From Camellia lanceoleosa (taxonomy: Eukaryota > Streptophyta > Magnoliopsida > Ericales > Theaceae): DNA of 64,000 nt. The stretch's first letter is position 1. Each line of letters opens with the position of its first letter. The notes beneath the pieces are model-generated. The model was not told the DNA's origin, searched no databases, and saw nothing but the letters and a program-made list of their open reading frames with translations. The DNA is taken from positions 121,942,346 through 122,006,345 of the forward strand of contig CM045767.1 of NCBI GenBank assembly GCA_025200525.1, written 5' to 3'. Both the position numbers and the translations under genes were made by a program. Of the stretch, positions 1 through 11,122 are shown one piece after another.

Positions 1-44
1 TCCTACTGAACCCTAATACCTATTTTTGTATTCCCTCTCCTCTT

Positions 45-94
<50 letters not shown>

Positions 95-219
95 CCATTC
101 CCACCACCACCTTCATGTCCATACTCATCTCCCATCTTTAACAAATCTGTCGGAAACTTCCATCTCCAGCCGGTTCTCTTAAAATTTGCGCCACACAGGT
201 GAAGGAGGGAGAATGGCGT
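1..219 (+). repeat. second copy of an mEF-G-like gene leader, cut by the gap
   Basis: This segment matches 34175-34390 almost base for base in its first 110 bases, including the same CT microsatellite and the downstream CCACCACCACCTTCATGTCC motif, and less well after that. At 34 kb the same leader leads into a decayed exon of mitochondrial elongation factor G. Here it ends in an ATG (212-214) one codon before the N gap, so the coding part, if any, is missing. It is either the 5' end of a real gene interrupted by the gap or another truncated copy. Confidence 0.6.
50..89. repeat. (CT)n microsatellite
   Basis: About 20 uninterrupted CT units inside the leader-like sequence. The same tract occurs in the paralogous copy at 34224-34265. 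Open reading frames on the other strand that read it as Arg-Glu repeats are artefacts. Confidence 0.95.
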
Positions 220-319
220 NNNNNNNNNNNNNNNNNNNNNNNNNNNNNNNNNNNNNNNNNNNNNNNNNNNNNNNNNNNNNNNNNNNNNNNNNNNNNNNNN
301 NNNNNNNNNNNNNNNNNNN
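220..319. other. assembly gap (100 N)
   Basis: Exactly 100 N, the conventional placeholder for a gap of unknown size. Sequence on either side need not be adjacent in the genome. The gap starts four bases after the candidate ATG codon of the leader copy. Confidence 0.97.
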
Positions 320-2067
320 CTATACATGTATACCTTAGTACAAAAGGAAACAACAAGCAACCAACAACCGCTCCATCAACAATGAGGCAACTCACTTTCT
401 AGAGCCATAACCATCATAACCCATAATATACCCAGATACACACTAAGACAATAATGATAATAAGTCCTACTCTACCTCGCCTTTAAGCACCTGTAAGCCA
501 AGGATACACCTTTCTATAATGAAATGCTAATTTACCAAACACCTACCGGGAAGGTAATGGTACTCGCTTAAGTTCTCAAGGCACTAGCTGAAGGCATCGT
601 ACCTCTCATTCTAAGCGTGAAATAATTTCTAGGCGCTTGAAAATTTCAAGGTAATGGTACCTCTCATTCTCGCCATAGCATATATATTACCAATCATCAT
701 AACATGACAAAAGTACAACCAACAAAAGTGTAATGCATACACACACAATTATTCAACACAACAATGTCATCTCTTCATCGGAGACTAAGGATTAAAATCT
801 CTAAAATGTATGTATTCAACATAACGATTATAATAATTCAACTCTCACAAGAGATTTTAAGTCCAACAACAAAGAATAGTAAAATAAAATATTCATAATC
901 CAATCCTCAACCTAATTTCAAATTCACATATGATTTCATTCTTTCTTTTCAAAAATCAAATTCTTATTTTCCAAGTTAATATAATTCACTCTTTATCCCA
1001 ATCCATTATTTCCATTTCACAAAACTAAATCTATGGATATTAAAAGCCACAACCCAACTCCAACTTAATATGTTCAATCCAAAAATAACTCCAATGCCAT
1101 AATTAATTCTCGCTTTCAGCCTATTTAACACATTTACACAACTCCTTATTAATACAATAATTTACACATTATTTAATCTTTACCCATTTTTAATTCACCA
1201 AGTCAAAACATTAAATTAGGGCCTTTTTTCTTCTTCAACATAAACATGCTAGATTACTTCCCCCAATTAACCCAAAACAACAATCAATTTAAGTCAATTT
1301 CTTATCTCCCTAAATGACAAACCCTAGGATCCCCTTTTCATGATTTTCAAAGAACTCCACAATGAATATGATTTTATGCAATAAAATCTACCACATATCT
1401 ATCTATAGATGAGGCATTGAAAAGGATCAAAAAATCCCTATCTCTAAGATTTGAAGCTAAAGGATGAAGACCCAAACTTGAAACTCCAATAAAATCAAGC
1501 AAACAATCGATAAAAGTTTTGATATATGCTGCTCTTCAACCCTTTTGAAAGATTTGGGGGTGAATCTTTTAAGCTAAAAAGAAGAGAGAAATCAAGAGTT
1601 TGGAAGGTTAGGTTTCGTAGTTTGAAGGATGGGAGGAGAAGAGAGGAGAGAAAATAAAAGCTCTATTTGGAAATGGGCAAATTTTGGAAATTTGTGATTC
1701 CAAATTTTTAGTTTCAGAGATATGGTGTTTGGTTGTGGCTTTTCAAAATTAATTCCCATACCTACCACTTTTGAAAACTTGGTCAATGGCATGGAAAATT
1801 TAGGTTGCTAATCGGGTTAATCCCACTGTCCCACCTGGCTCGTTCTACTGGCTGGACCCTAATAGTGATTTTTTTTTTTTTTGGTGGCAATTGACATATG
1901 TTAATTTTTATATATTCAATATTTTTTGAATTTTTTAAAATTTTTAATGAGCTTTTAATAGAATTTTTGAGTTGTGTGCTTGGTTATGAAGTTGTAAGTT
2001 TTTGTATCAAATATCATATGTCATATCAAAATTTTCCACTCAATTCAAAAACTCTTTTTAAAAACTT
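320..2067. other. AT-rich region without a recognisable gene
   Basis: No coding region is supported. The stretch is AT-rich and has the look of a decayed long LTR: 1320-1640 reads through ATCAAGAGTTTGGAAGG-type text common in gypsy LTRs, and 1800-1860 is a GC-richer tail. I could not pair it with a second LTR here, so it stays unassigned. GGTGTTTGGTTGTGG at 1725-1739 has its inverted counterpart CCAAACACAACC at 14107-14118, beyond gypsy-A, so a MITE split by gypsy-A is possible but unproven. Confidence 0.4.
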
Positions 2068-2515
2068 CAAGGGAGCCAAATTTAGTCGATCATCATCAGT
2101 GACTCTAATGGACCCTGGCCCTGGCCCCGAACGTAACCTCTATTCTTCTAAGATCGATCCTAGTCAATGAAGAGTCTTTCAATAAAATAACTCGCACTCT
2201 AGCCAAAGAAAACAAAGGCCAAGGTAGAAGTACACATGGAAGCCGATCAAGGATGGGTTCGCAAATTAAGGCCCAAAGAGAACACTATAAATACCGGATC
2301 ATCAATCGTGAGAGAAAAGGTATGTGAGAACTAGTGAACTTAACTTAAGATACAAGTAATCAAGAGAGAGTATACAATCGATAATCACTTATTCTGCTTG
2401 AGTGTTAATTCCTAAGACCCCGAATCGAGTGCAAGTTCATTCCTTTTCGTGGCTAGGCCGAGATCATAAGCGTTCCCTCAGATCGGAAGAAGTATTTCCA
2501 AACCATTCCCCTACA
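2068..2515 (+). repeat. gypsy-A 5' LTR
   Basis: Aligns along its length with 13592-14004; shared blocks include GAACGTAACCTCTATT, CCCAAAGAGAACACTATAAA and GAGTGCTAATT-like text. It ends in CCCCTACA against CCCCCACA in the other copy. The first bases have lost the TGTG start present in the 3' copy. A TATA box (TATAAATA, 2286-2293) lies at the expected place for the LTR promoter. Confidence 0.85.
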
Positions 2516-2535
2516 ATCGGGCGCCGCTCGGTGGA
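2516..2535 (+). other. gypsy-A primer binding site (degenerate)
   Basis: Directly after the 5' LTR, GGGCGCCG and a following G-rich block line up with the better preserved site of gypsy-B (TTGGCGCCGTCTGTGGGA, 36431-36448). Several substitutions separate them. Confidence 0.55.
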
Positions 2536-4110
2536 AATACTCAAGTACATCCATGGCGGGCGTGACTTGAAGATCCTTCGGCAGCCACCGTAAATAATCG
2601 CCGACTCCTACAACTGCGCAAGATGAAACTACTCCAAGCAATATGTTTCGGGCCAGTGAATATTACCGCTAAAGAAGGGCCTTTGAACTTCGACAATCCC
2701 CATATCTCGCAGACAAGAGGCAATGCAAGCTTATTATGGAGCAAGCAAAGCAAAACAAACAAAGGTCGAGTAGAACATGATCGCTGAGAATCAATCGTCT
2801 CCGTCCAGATTTGGCCTTGAAAGTAGCGAAGTCCAAACAAGCTGCGATAACCAAGATCCTGAACGCATCTTCGAGGGTAGTAGGTAGTCGACGCACCTCG
2901 TTTATGGCCAACAAGACACCCATACAAGACTCGACTCACTATCCTCGGCCCAAAAAGAAGGTCGACTCGGTTACTTCAGCTTCTTCCAAGAGAGTGTACG
3001 ATAAGGCATAAGCGAAGAAAACACAACAGACGAAGACTAATTAGCATCGATCCCTCTTTGTACGACGGCCGTAAGAGCTGCAAGTCTTGCCCAAAAAGTT
3101 CAAAGTCTGGTGCAGTTCACTTCTAAGATGGAAAATCAGACCTCACCGATCACATATGTCACCACAAGCAAACCACATGACATTACGCATGCGCATAACG
3201 AGGCCTCATGTGTTTAATATTTCACAAATAGCTTTGGGGCCCATTGGCACATCGTGTATTATAAACTAGAGCTACCGATCAAGAGCTTCCATCAATTACA
3301 GAATCCTTCAGTACAGATTCATCACCAACGAGGAAACCAAATTAAACAAGTCGACTCTCCGGGCAATGTAGATCCAAAGCCTGCGAGAAACACTAAGAGT
3401 GTATTCTGTGACGCCATCGAGTGCTTTAATCTTGCTGATGATGCTTGCGAACGACTCCATGGCCATCACCGCCTTCAAAATGGGTTTGACCAGACACGAC
3501 AAGAAAGTTCAGTAGCTCCTTGACTAGAAGCACTTCCAAAATAGTCTAGACATATGACGAAGAAAGTTAAGGAATACCGCAGTGGGAGGATGACGCCTTA
3601 TGAAAGAAGTCGGTTGAAACATGGCCAACAAGATGGCCCCTTCCGAAATTGAAAACGGTTTCACCGATAAGTTCTGTATCAACTCGCAGAGCTCCTTAAC
3701 TACTAAAGATCGCTAAACGCGACAAGAGACGGATTCTCGGGCCGATTGAAAATGCCGACTCCAATGCCCCCACCGAAAGCAAATGAACAACTGCGAAGTT
3801 CAATGGCAAAAGACAAGGCGCCTACGACAACAAATACACCGAAAGTTAGAATTACCGATCAGTGCTATGTTATGTCCAAAATCCAACACCTTCCGGTTTT
3901 CTTAAGTGGGTCCGTTTAAAATGGTGGGACCTCCCAAACAAGCATAGTTAGAAGATCTGGATAGGCGCTATGAGTATCACAAAGATCACGTACTCATGAT
4001 ATCAGAGTTGTTACGCATTGAAGGATCACTTGGAGGAACTAGTGCAAGATGGTCGGCCATAAATAGTATGTCCGCAAAGTTGTAACTTCAACCAAAGCAC
4101 ACAATTTCAT
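2536..4110 (+). pseudogene. gypsy-A gag remnant
   Basis: No long frame survives. The position between primer site and protease implies gag. The only part I recognise is the C-terminal end: a frame at 3966-3990 reads RYEYHKDH, and after a frame change 4021-4056 reads KDHLEELVQDGR. Tat-type gag proteins end with a similar Tyr-Cys-x-x-His zinc-like motif followed by a Lys-Asp-x-Leu-Glu-Glu-Leu block; the cysteines are lost here. The upstream 1.4 kb cannot be assigned to domains by eye. Confidence 0.55.
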
Positions 4111-4149
4111 TTACAAGATTCACCTTCACCTTGCTACAGAACTCACATG

Positions 4150-4720
4150 ATATACAGCTTGCCAATGTCATCCGTGGTGCATACGATTCAGTTGAATCCC
4201 GATCCTCAAAATCAACTCATTTCAACTAAACGGTCCCATGAAGTTGCGAGCGTTACTTTTAATGATTCAGATTTGGCTGGAGTGACACTCCCCCACATTG
4301 ATCCCTTGGTAATCGAATTACGCGTAAATTGATTCACCGTTGAGTGCATTTATTGATCCCGGAGCACATCGGTTATGTATTACAAGACATTCACCAAACT
4401 CACTTCTAAATCAGATCTCTCGAGACTTTATCCACTATTCGGCTTCAACGCTAATCCAGAATACCCGTTGGAAAAAAATCACACTACCCGTTCGAGCAGG
4501 CTCCCGAACAGTAGAAGTAGAATTCTTGGTTGTCAAGCTGCCGTCGCCATATAATCTTATCATGGGGTGAACTTGGTTGCACACCATGCAGGCCATACCG
4601 AGTACCTATCATCAGCTGCTACGCTTCCCGACAGAACGCGGCATTGAGGAGATCCGTGGGTTCTAAATCGACACAAGCATGTTATCTCCTTGTTGGAAAA
4701 CGCCAAAGAGTTGCAAATGA
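4150..4720 (+). pseudogene. gypsy-A aspartic protease remnant
   Basis: A retropepsin-like domain in three frames. The active-site region reads IDPGA at about 4352-4366, the Asp-x-Gly core usual for Tat proteases, and the frame breaks just after it. 4470-4565 reads LPVRAGSRTVEVEF and then LPSPYNLIMG, the conserved flap and hydrophobic-Gly region; a stop or shift follows, and the continuation LHTMQA and [10 protein letters not shown] is in another frame. Its role in an intact element would be to cut the Gag-Pol polyprotein. Confidence 0.75.
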
Positions 4721-5099
4721 ATTCCATTGAGGTGCCGATTGGGAGAGCCTCGACGATGTTGGTCGGCTACCAAGTGAAAAGGCCATGGAAGCCCTAGATC
4801 GAGTTGAAATCAACTAAGCCTGCACAAATTCTTCATGGCCCGTGATCTCCCGAATCAACAGTGGCAAAGCCTAATCTTTTTTTCCCGCCAAAGAACATTG
4901 ATGTCTTTGTGGACTCCATACGAGATGCCAAGTATAGATCCATCCATTTCACAACATCGCTTTGAATGTTGACCATAAATGCAAGCCGGTCATTTAGAAA
5001 AAGCGGCGATCAATCGCAGAAAGCACACTACCACCATTGTTGAAGAGGTTGAAGTTGCTTGACGCCGGGCAATCAGGAAGTGACCTACCCTACATGGCT

Positions 5100-5800
5100 C
5101 TCTAATATTGTGGTGGTGAAGAAGAAAATGGGACTTGGCGAGTGTGCGTTGATTTCACGGACCTAAACAAAGCCTGCCCCAAGGATTGCTTTCCCCTACC
5201 CAGAATTTACTAACTTGTAGATGCGACGGCACGCCATCAGCGTATGAACTTCCTCGATGCTTACAGAGGCTACCATCAAATCGCCATGCATCCGGAGGAC
5301 CAAGACAAAACTAAATTCCTCACCCCAAGAGGAACCCATCGCTATAAGGTTATGCCTTTAATTTGAAGAATGCAAAGAAACTTACCAAAGACCTGTCACC
5401 GCTATGTTCAAGGTCAACTTACCAAACTACGTAGTGTATATTGATGACATGGTGGTCAAATCCAAAGAAGAGCAAACTCATCTAGCCGATCTAAAAGAGA
5501 TATTCGGCATTTTACGCAAATACAAAATAAAGCTGAATGCTTTCAAATGCGCGTTTGGGATCGGCTCTGGGAAATTCTTGGGTTACATTATCAACCACCA
5601 AGGAATTAAAGCCAACCCCAGGCAAATCACAAAGAATCTTGGAGCTCGCCCCTTGTTTAGTGAAAGAGGTTCAAAAGTTAATGGGATGGTCGCCGACTCA
5701 AAGTTCATCATACCCACGTATCACGCCGACAATTCTTTCATACACTCTGGCAGGCAAGGCTTTCAATGGTCCGAGTGTGAAGCTGCTTTCAACAAATTTT
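5100..5800 (+). pseudogene. gypsy-A reverse transcriptase remnant
   Basis: RT motifs appear in order: WRVCVDFTDLNKACPKD (about 5137-5190), MNFLDAYRGYHQIAMHPED (about 5244-5300), KTKFLTPRGTHRYKVMP, then the catalytic box VVYIDDMVVKSKEEQTHL (5433-5486) and GKFLGYIINHQGIKANP. The YIDD aspartates are intact. A stop after KVMPLI separates the front from the catalytic box, and the fingers/palm part is short of residues, so the domain is inactive. The VVYIDDMVVKS wording is typical of the Tat lineage. Confidence 0.85.
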
Positions 5801-6200
5801 AAGATTTACCTCCGACAAGATCGCGGACAACACCTTCGGCAGTGACCCGCTCATTTTGTATCTCTGCGTTTTTGACCGGCCGCCAACAGATCGATAAAGG
5901 AAGAGCCGGGGAGCAAATGCCAATGTATTATGTGAGTAAGGCAATGGTTGGCACCAAACGCGCTATCTTCCATCGGAAAACTCATCCTAGCCCTAGTTAT
6001 GGCGGCAAGAAAACTAATGCATTACTTCCAGGGGCATAGCATCGAGGTGCCAGATTATCCTCCGATTAGTACTACGCAGCTGTAGCATCGTGACATGTTT
6101 CAAAGTGGGCTCTTGAACTTGGCTAACACGATATTCGCCTACCTAGAACCTCAATAAAGGGACAAGTCCTCGTCGACTTTGTTGCTGACCACCGGGTCTT
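5800..6200 (+). pseudogene. gypsy-A first RNase H remnant
   Basis: Follows the RT without a gap. Recognisable pieces are GEQMPMYYVSKAMVGTKR (about 5909-5962) and, in a second frame, LILALVMAARKL then YFQGHSIEV (about 5983-6042), which are the standard RT-linked RNase H blocks of plant gypsy elements. It ends with a VLVDFVADH-like block at 6168-6194, the usual link to the second RNase H. At least two frame changes and stops break it. Confidence 0.7.
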
Positions 6201-6261
6201 GCCGTCTTCAAGTCTGATGAAATTCGACCAAAGCCGAACTGGAGAATTTATGTTGGCGACA

Positions 6262-6660
6262 TTTGGCAGTTGTACTGTGATGGATCATCCAATCAGCGGG
6301 GCGCGTAGTAATCATGGCTCCCGACGGCGCAATAATGGAGCAGGCTATCAAGCTCGGCTTCGAAGCATCAAAAAACGAAGCCGAATACGAAGCCCTTCTA
6401 ACCGGTTTGCGGAATGCACATTTTCTGGGTGCTCGGCATTTGCTTGTATTTTGTGATTCAAAACTAGTGATCAATTAGTTGAAGGGGGAGTACGCGGCAA
6501 GAAACGACCGTATGGCGGCTTACATGAAAACGGCTAACTCCTTGTTGGCAAAATTTGACCATCATGAATTGAATCAGATAACACGTAATCAGAACACACA
6601 TGCAGATGCCCTAGCTTGCCTAGCTTCCACCATTAACTCAGAGATTAAACGGACCATCAA
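6262..6660 (+). pseudogene. gypsy-A second, archaeal-type RNase H remnant
   Basis: A second RNase H lies between the first one and integrase. All four acidic positions can be found across two frames: LYCDGSSNQRGA (6270-6305), NEAEYEALLTGL (about 6378-6413), LLVFCDSKLVINQL-like (6441-6480, with a TAG at 6477) and THADALACLAS (about 6597-6630). A D-E-D-D set in this order, with an NEAEYEAL helix, is typical of the archaeal-type RNase H gained by Tat-lineage elements. One frameshift after GA and one stop inactivate it. Confidence 0.8.
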
Positions 6661-6799
6661 AGTAGGTTTTATCCCGGAGCCGAGCATTGGCCCTTCGAAG
6701 GAAGTCCTAGTCAGTATCATAGAATCTGGACCAAGTTGGATGGATCCCATTGCTGCATTCCTCTTCCGAACGCCTCCCGAGGACAAGAAAAAGCACACA

Positions 6800-7760
6800 A
6801 GTCATGAAACAAAGCTCCTCGCGATACTACTTGGATCCGCAGGGAAAGCTTTATAAAAAATCCCTTTCTGGTCCATATTTGGAATGCGTGCACCCGGACA
6901 AAGTCAAAGAGCTTCTGACTGAAATACATGAAGGCAGTTGTGGCACCTATTTTGGCGAGCGCTCTTTGACTCATCGAGCCGTGACACAGGGGTATTACTA
7001 GCCAACAATGAAAGCCGATGCCGAATGTTACATGAAAAAGTGTGAACAGTGCCAGAAGTTCTCTTTTTTGACCCACCTGTCTGTTGAAGAGCTAAGCTTC
7101 ATAACCAGTCCTTGGCCGTTCGCCCAATGGGGACTTGACATCGTCGCACCAACGCCTCGCCCCTGCAACAAGCGATTTTTGGTTTTCGTTACAGATTATT
7201 TTCCAAAATGGATAGAAGGAGAGGCACTAACGCACATCCGAGATACCGACATGAAGCGCTTTGTTTGGAGAAATATCATAAGATGATTCGGCATTCCAAG
7301 AGCACTTATCTCGCATAACCACACCCAAATTTTGATTGTGGCGTCTATTGAGAGTTGTGAGCAAGTATGGCATTCGACCTTATTTTCCACGCCGGCTTAT
7401 CCACAAAACAATGGTCAAGCTGAAGCCTCTAACAAATCCATCTTGGACAGCATCAAGAAGAGGCTGGAGAAAGCTAAAGGCAAATGGGTCAAAGAATTGC
7501 CGAGTGTGTTGTGGGCTCATCGAACTACGCTGAGGCGATCAACTGGGGAAACACCGTTTGCTTTATGCTTTGGAACACAAGCAATCATACCCCTGGAGAT
7601 CGGCGTCCCAACCTTGAAATCGAAAGTTCTTGATATGGGCCAAAACGACACGATGCTAGCCTTAAATTTGATTCTAATTGAAGAACGAAGAGACCGTTCT
7701 TGCATCCATGGCGTGGTACTAATAGTAGCTTGCCAAGTCGTATAATCAACGTGTTCACCA
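6800..7760 (+). pseudogene. gypsy-A integrase remnant
   Basis: The zinc-binding part has histidines in EIHEGSCG and LTHRAV (6925-6978) and the pair CEQCQKF (7044-7064), with a stop between them. The core starts at WGLDIVAPTP (7128-7157, first catalytic Asp). The second catalytic Asp is gone: the usual SDNGTQ block reads SHNHTQ at about 7308-7325. The Glu-bearing block TPAYPQNNGQAEASNKS is intact (7390-7440), and STGETPFALCFGTQAIIP follows. Stops at 7002, 7284 and after 7745 complete the inactivation. The enzyme would insert the cDNA into the host chromosome. Confidence 0.85.
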
Positions 7761-8069
7761 AGCCGCCACACACCGTGAGAGTTGGTCCTCAAAAAGTACT
7801 CCTACCGCCAGAAACCTAATGGAAAGTTGGGTCCTAATCGACCCTCATCAGTCGATTCGATCGCGAGTAGGGCATATCGGCTCAAAGACATGTCTAGAAT
7901 GAGTTCCGCCATGCCTTTGGAATTCAACGATTTATGTAAATTCTATCATTAAACCCAACTGCGGGGAATGATACTAGTTTTGAATGACTCACCATGTACA
8001 CATTCCAGTTTTGTAATGCAAAGATTTCTGTTTAATCACTGTGAAATCCAATTCAAAAGTTTTCCGTTC
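7761..8069 (+). other. integrase tail and start of gypsy-A 3' region
   Basis: Codons for LKKYSYRQKPNGKLGPN and RAYRLKDM-type text continue the usual C-terminal extension of Tat integrases to about 7940, out of frame. No further gene is visible before the tandem array. Confidence 0.5.
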
Positions 8070-8850
8070 AAAGCCTTCGGATTCGGAGCCCCATCGACGC
8101 ATGACGCCTTAAAGCCTCCGGATTCGAAGCGCCCTTCGTGGATATTACGATTGGCCAAGTAAAGCCTTCGGATTCGGAGTCCCATCGGCGCATGACGCCT
8201 TTGGGTCGATAAAGCCTCCGGATTCGGAGCGCCCTTCGTGGATATCATGATTGGCCAAATGGTCTCCGGATTTGGAGCCCCATCAGCGCATGACGCCTTT
8301 GGGCCAATAAAGCCTTCAGATTTGGAGCGCCCTTCGTGGATATCACAATTGTCCAAAGTCTCCGGATTTGGAGCCCTATCGGCATATGACGCCTTTGGGC
8401 CAATAAAGCCTCCAGATTCGGAGCGCCCTTCGTGGATATCACGATTGGCCAAAGTCTCCGGATTCGGAGCCCCATCGGCGCATGACGCCTTTGGGCCGAT
8501 AAAGCCTCTGGATTCAGAGCATCCTTCATGGATATCATGATTGGCCAAATAGTCTCCAGATTCAGAGCCCCATCGGCCTTTGGGCCGATAAAGCTTCGAT
8601 TCGAGCGCCTTCGCGATATCACGACACAAATAGTCTCCGGATTCGGAGCCCCATCGGCGCATAATGCCTTTGGGCCGATAAAGCCTCCGAACGCGGAGCG
8701 CCTTTTGTGGATACCACGATTAGCGTCTCCGAATTCGGAGCCCCGTCGGCGCATAACGCCTTTGAGCCGAATAAGGCTCCGGATTCGGAGCCCATCGGTC
8801 CATAACGCTTATGGGCCGAATAATTTTTCGAATTCGGAACACCCTTCACG
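8070..8850. repeat. about 97-bp tandem array in gypsy-A
   Basis: About eight diverged units. CCCTTCGTGGATAT recurs near 8130, 8231, 8329, 8426, 8521, 8610 and 8703. Each unit has two related halves that both begin with CTCCGGATTCGGAGC, an imperfect palindrome. Open frames exist on both strands only because the period is close to a multiple of three and stops are absent; they are not treated as genes. Minisatellites in the 3' region of Tat elements are known and can seed satellite DNA. Confidence 0.9.
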
Positions 8851-9129
8851 GCGAAGATTAAGACATGAAGCATTTACACATCAAAGTGGGATGCTCCGTT
8901 AAGTTGAGCCGGAAAAAACCATTTACACATCAAAGCATATAAACATTCAAAATGAAATAATTAGTTGACTTGGGCTGGCCCAACCGCATGAACAAAACAA
9001 AACATGCCAACATTCGAAATAAGATGCCTCATTAAGCATGTAGAAATTCATAATGAAATACAAACATTTAAAATAAAACATTTTATTCAATTAGACAATA
9101 ATTACATAATCTTTCACACAATGCTGCTT
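8851..9129. other. spacer after the array
   Basis: AT-rich text with three repeats of CATTTACACATCAAAG-like and AAACATT-type strings (8869-9080). No gene seen. Confidence 0.5.
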
Positions 9130-10060
9130 CAAAGATTTCAATGTCTATTTTTGTCCCGCCTCCTCGTCGTCACTCTTCGCCACTTCGAAGGCGGAAATTG
9201 GGAAGTGATCACGTTGGCATAGCGGAACGCCAATCAACGCCTCACGCCGGAAAGCTTCCTCACTTGAAGTGCCTTGATCCAACCATGTCTAAATCCACGA
9301 TTTTCACATCAAAACTTCCTCGACGAGCATCTCCCCGGTCTTCAGATCCCTACTTTCCGCCCTTCATGGAACCCTTTTTCATAGGCCCTCCCTTTCAGGA
9401 CTCTATTGTAAACATGCTCGCCAGATCACGATCGGCAAGTGCAAGATCGATGAGTCAGCTGGGTCACCATTTCTTCCACGATTGGGTTAGCCTCGTCCAT
9501 TAGTTGTATCCGAGTGGCCTTGACCTTCCTTAGCTCACACCTCAAGGCTTGAGATTCCAAGCTTCGAATGTGTTCATCATTCTTCTCTATTTCTCGTCGC
9601 GCAGCATGAAGGCGCATGCCGATTTCATAGGCGGTGTATAGCCCTTTCACCACCCCATGAACGCTCTCTCAAAACACCTCGAAGTCAGGTCGACTAACCA
9701 TCGACTGTTGTACTTTTGGCGGAAAAATCTATCGTGCAAATTCGACCGCCACGTTCGGGTCCCGGATAATAGAATCTGTCTCTGTCATCGGTCTGTTCCT
9801 AACGAAAATAGAAAAGCTCAACGGGTGTGGTGGTCTGCTGGCCTCACTTCATGAACGAAGGGAGCTCCTCCACTGGCGCTTCTCTTTCCTTGGTGACTCA
9901 TGGTCGATGTGGAGAGGGGCGCCTCGTGCTCTGCAGATGCCCTACCTCTTGTATGGGGAGGCTCGCCACCTCGATTCGTTGATGAGTCCAGCTTCGCCAA
10001 AGTCCTGCCTTCTCCCTTACTATTAAAGAAAAGTCTGGTTGACATTCACACTTTTCCGGC
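9130..10060 (-). pseudogene. partial second copy of the gypsy-A antisense coiled-coil gene
   Basis: Read on the minus strand, 9653-9426 gives a 75-residue heptad-rich stretch (HAARREIEKNDEHIRSLESQ) and, after frame changes, 9305-9250 gives ENRGFRHGWIKALQVR. The full antisense gene at 11123-13215 ends with the matching ENRGFKHGWLKAFAAVR after a coiled coil. So this is a diverged copy of its C-terminal half. 10045-9818 adds a Ser/Thr/Pro-rich linker-like stretch. The N-terminal Transposase_28-like domain is not visible. A tandem duplication inside the element, or recombination between related elements, would explain it. Confidence 0.55.
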
Positions 10061-10222
10061 CACGAAAGACGAGCAAAATCGAGTTGCTTTATGAAACCCA
10101 GATGGAATCGCTCAACCCCTTTTTTATCACTCAAGAGTGCACCCCACTCCCCGAGGTGACAAAGATCAATACGCACTCCAACAACCACCAATATTCAACA
10201 TTATTGATTCATTCCGATTTAG

Positions 10223-10750
10223 AAGTCCTATTCGGCTTTTAGAGTTCATATATTGGCTAGGGCAAGGGCAGATTTATTAATTTGATCGGCCAAATACTTA
10301 AGCCCAATGCTGATCGATTTGTGCTGCAGCCACTCCATGAACTAGTCCTATTCGACTTTCGGAGCTCATACATTGGTTGGGGCAAGGGTAGATTTATTAA
10401 TCTGATCGGCCAACTACTTAAGCCCAATGTCGATCGATTTATGCCGCAGCCACTCCATGAACTAGTGCTATTCGGCTTTCGGAGTTCATACATTGGCTGG
10501 GGCAAGGGCAGATTTATTAATCTAATCAGCCAAATACCTAAGCGTAATGCTGATCGATTTGTGCCGCAACCACTCCATGAACTAGTCCTATTCGGCTTTC
10601 GGAGTTCATACATTGGTTGGGGCAAGGGCAGATTTATTAATCTGATCGGCCAAATACCTAAGCCCAATGCCGATCGATTTGTGCCGCAGCCACTCCATGA
10701 ACTAGTCCTATTCGACTTTCGGAGTTCATACATTGGCCGGGGCAAGGGCA
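10223..10750. repeat. 120-bp tandem array in gypsy-A
   Basis: About 4.4 copies with a period of exactly 120 bp: units start at 10223, 10343, 10463, 10583 and 10703, each with CTATTCGGCTTTCGGAG, GGCAAGGGCAGATTTATTAA and CACTCCATGAACTAGT. Units differ by only a few substitutions and no indels, so this array is younger or better homogenised than the one at 8.1-8.9 kb. Frames open on both strands follow from 120 being a multiple of three. Confidence 0.95.
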
Positions 10751-11122
10751 TACGACGGGGCCTTGAGTCGATTTACTTGTTCGGTTAAATTAATTGCTAA
10801 GTTACACTATTATCTAATCAGCAGCTATGAAGTGGGATATTTAATCTACTCATCTCATGATCCTACTTCCTATCGGATCGATAGTTAACATGCACAACAG
10901 ACAGTAACCATTTTATCCAAAGTAGTGAAAAGCAAAACCCTTCATTAATATCAAAAACTGCGTACAACTTATAGTGAAATGAAAAGAAAATTTTCATTAA
11001 TAAATTGAGCGCAGATAGTAACTAATTTATACATGAAAATTTCCTTGAACTAATAAAAATCTACTAAACAAAAACATACATTGAAATTGAAAATACCTGA
11101 TAAAACTAAAATGTCTCCCAAA
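10751..11122. other. AT-rich spacer in gypsy-A
   Basis: No gene or array seen between the 120-bp repeats and the end of the antisense gene. Confidence 0.5.

Noticed and set aside
13..402. Open frames on both strands across 1-400
   Set aside because: They run through the N gap and the CT microsatellite; the Arg-Glu runs are repeat artefacts.
8036..8902. Long open frames (up to 208 codons) on both strands over the 97-bp array
   Set aside because: They reflect the repeat period and lack of stops; the protein is only the repeat unit and has no independent start signal.
10257..10788. Open frames of about 165 codons on both strands over the 120-bp array
   Set aside because: Period 120 is divisible by three, so any stop-free unit stays open; no protein family recognised.
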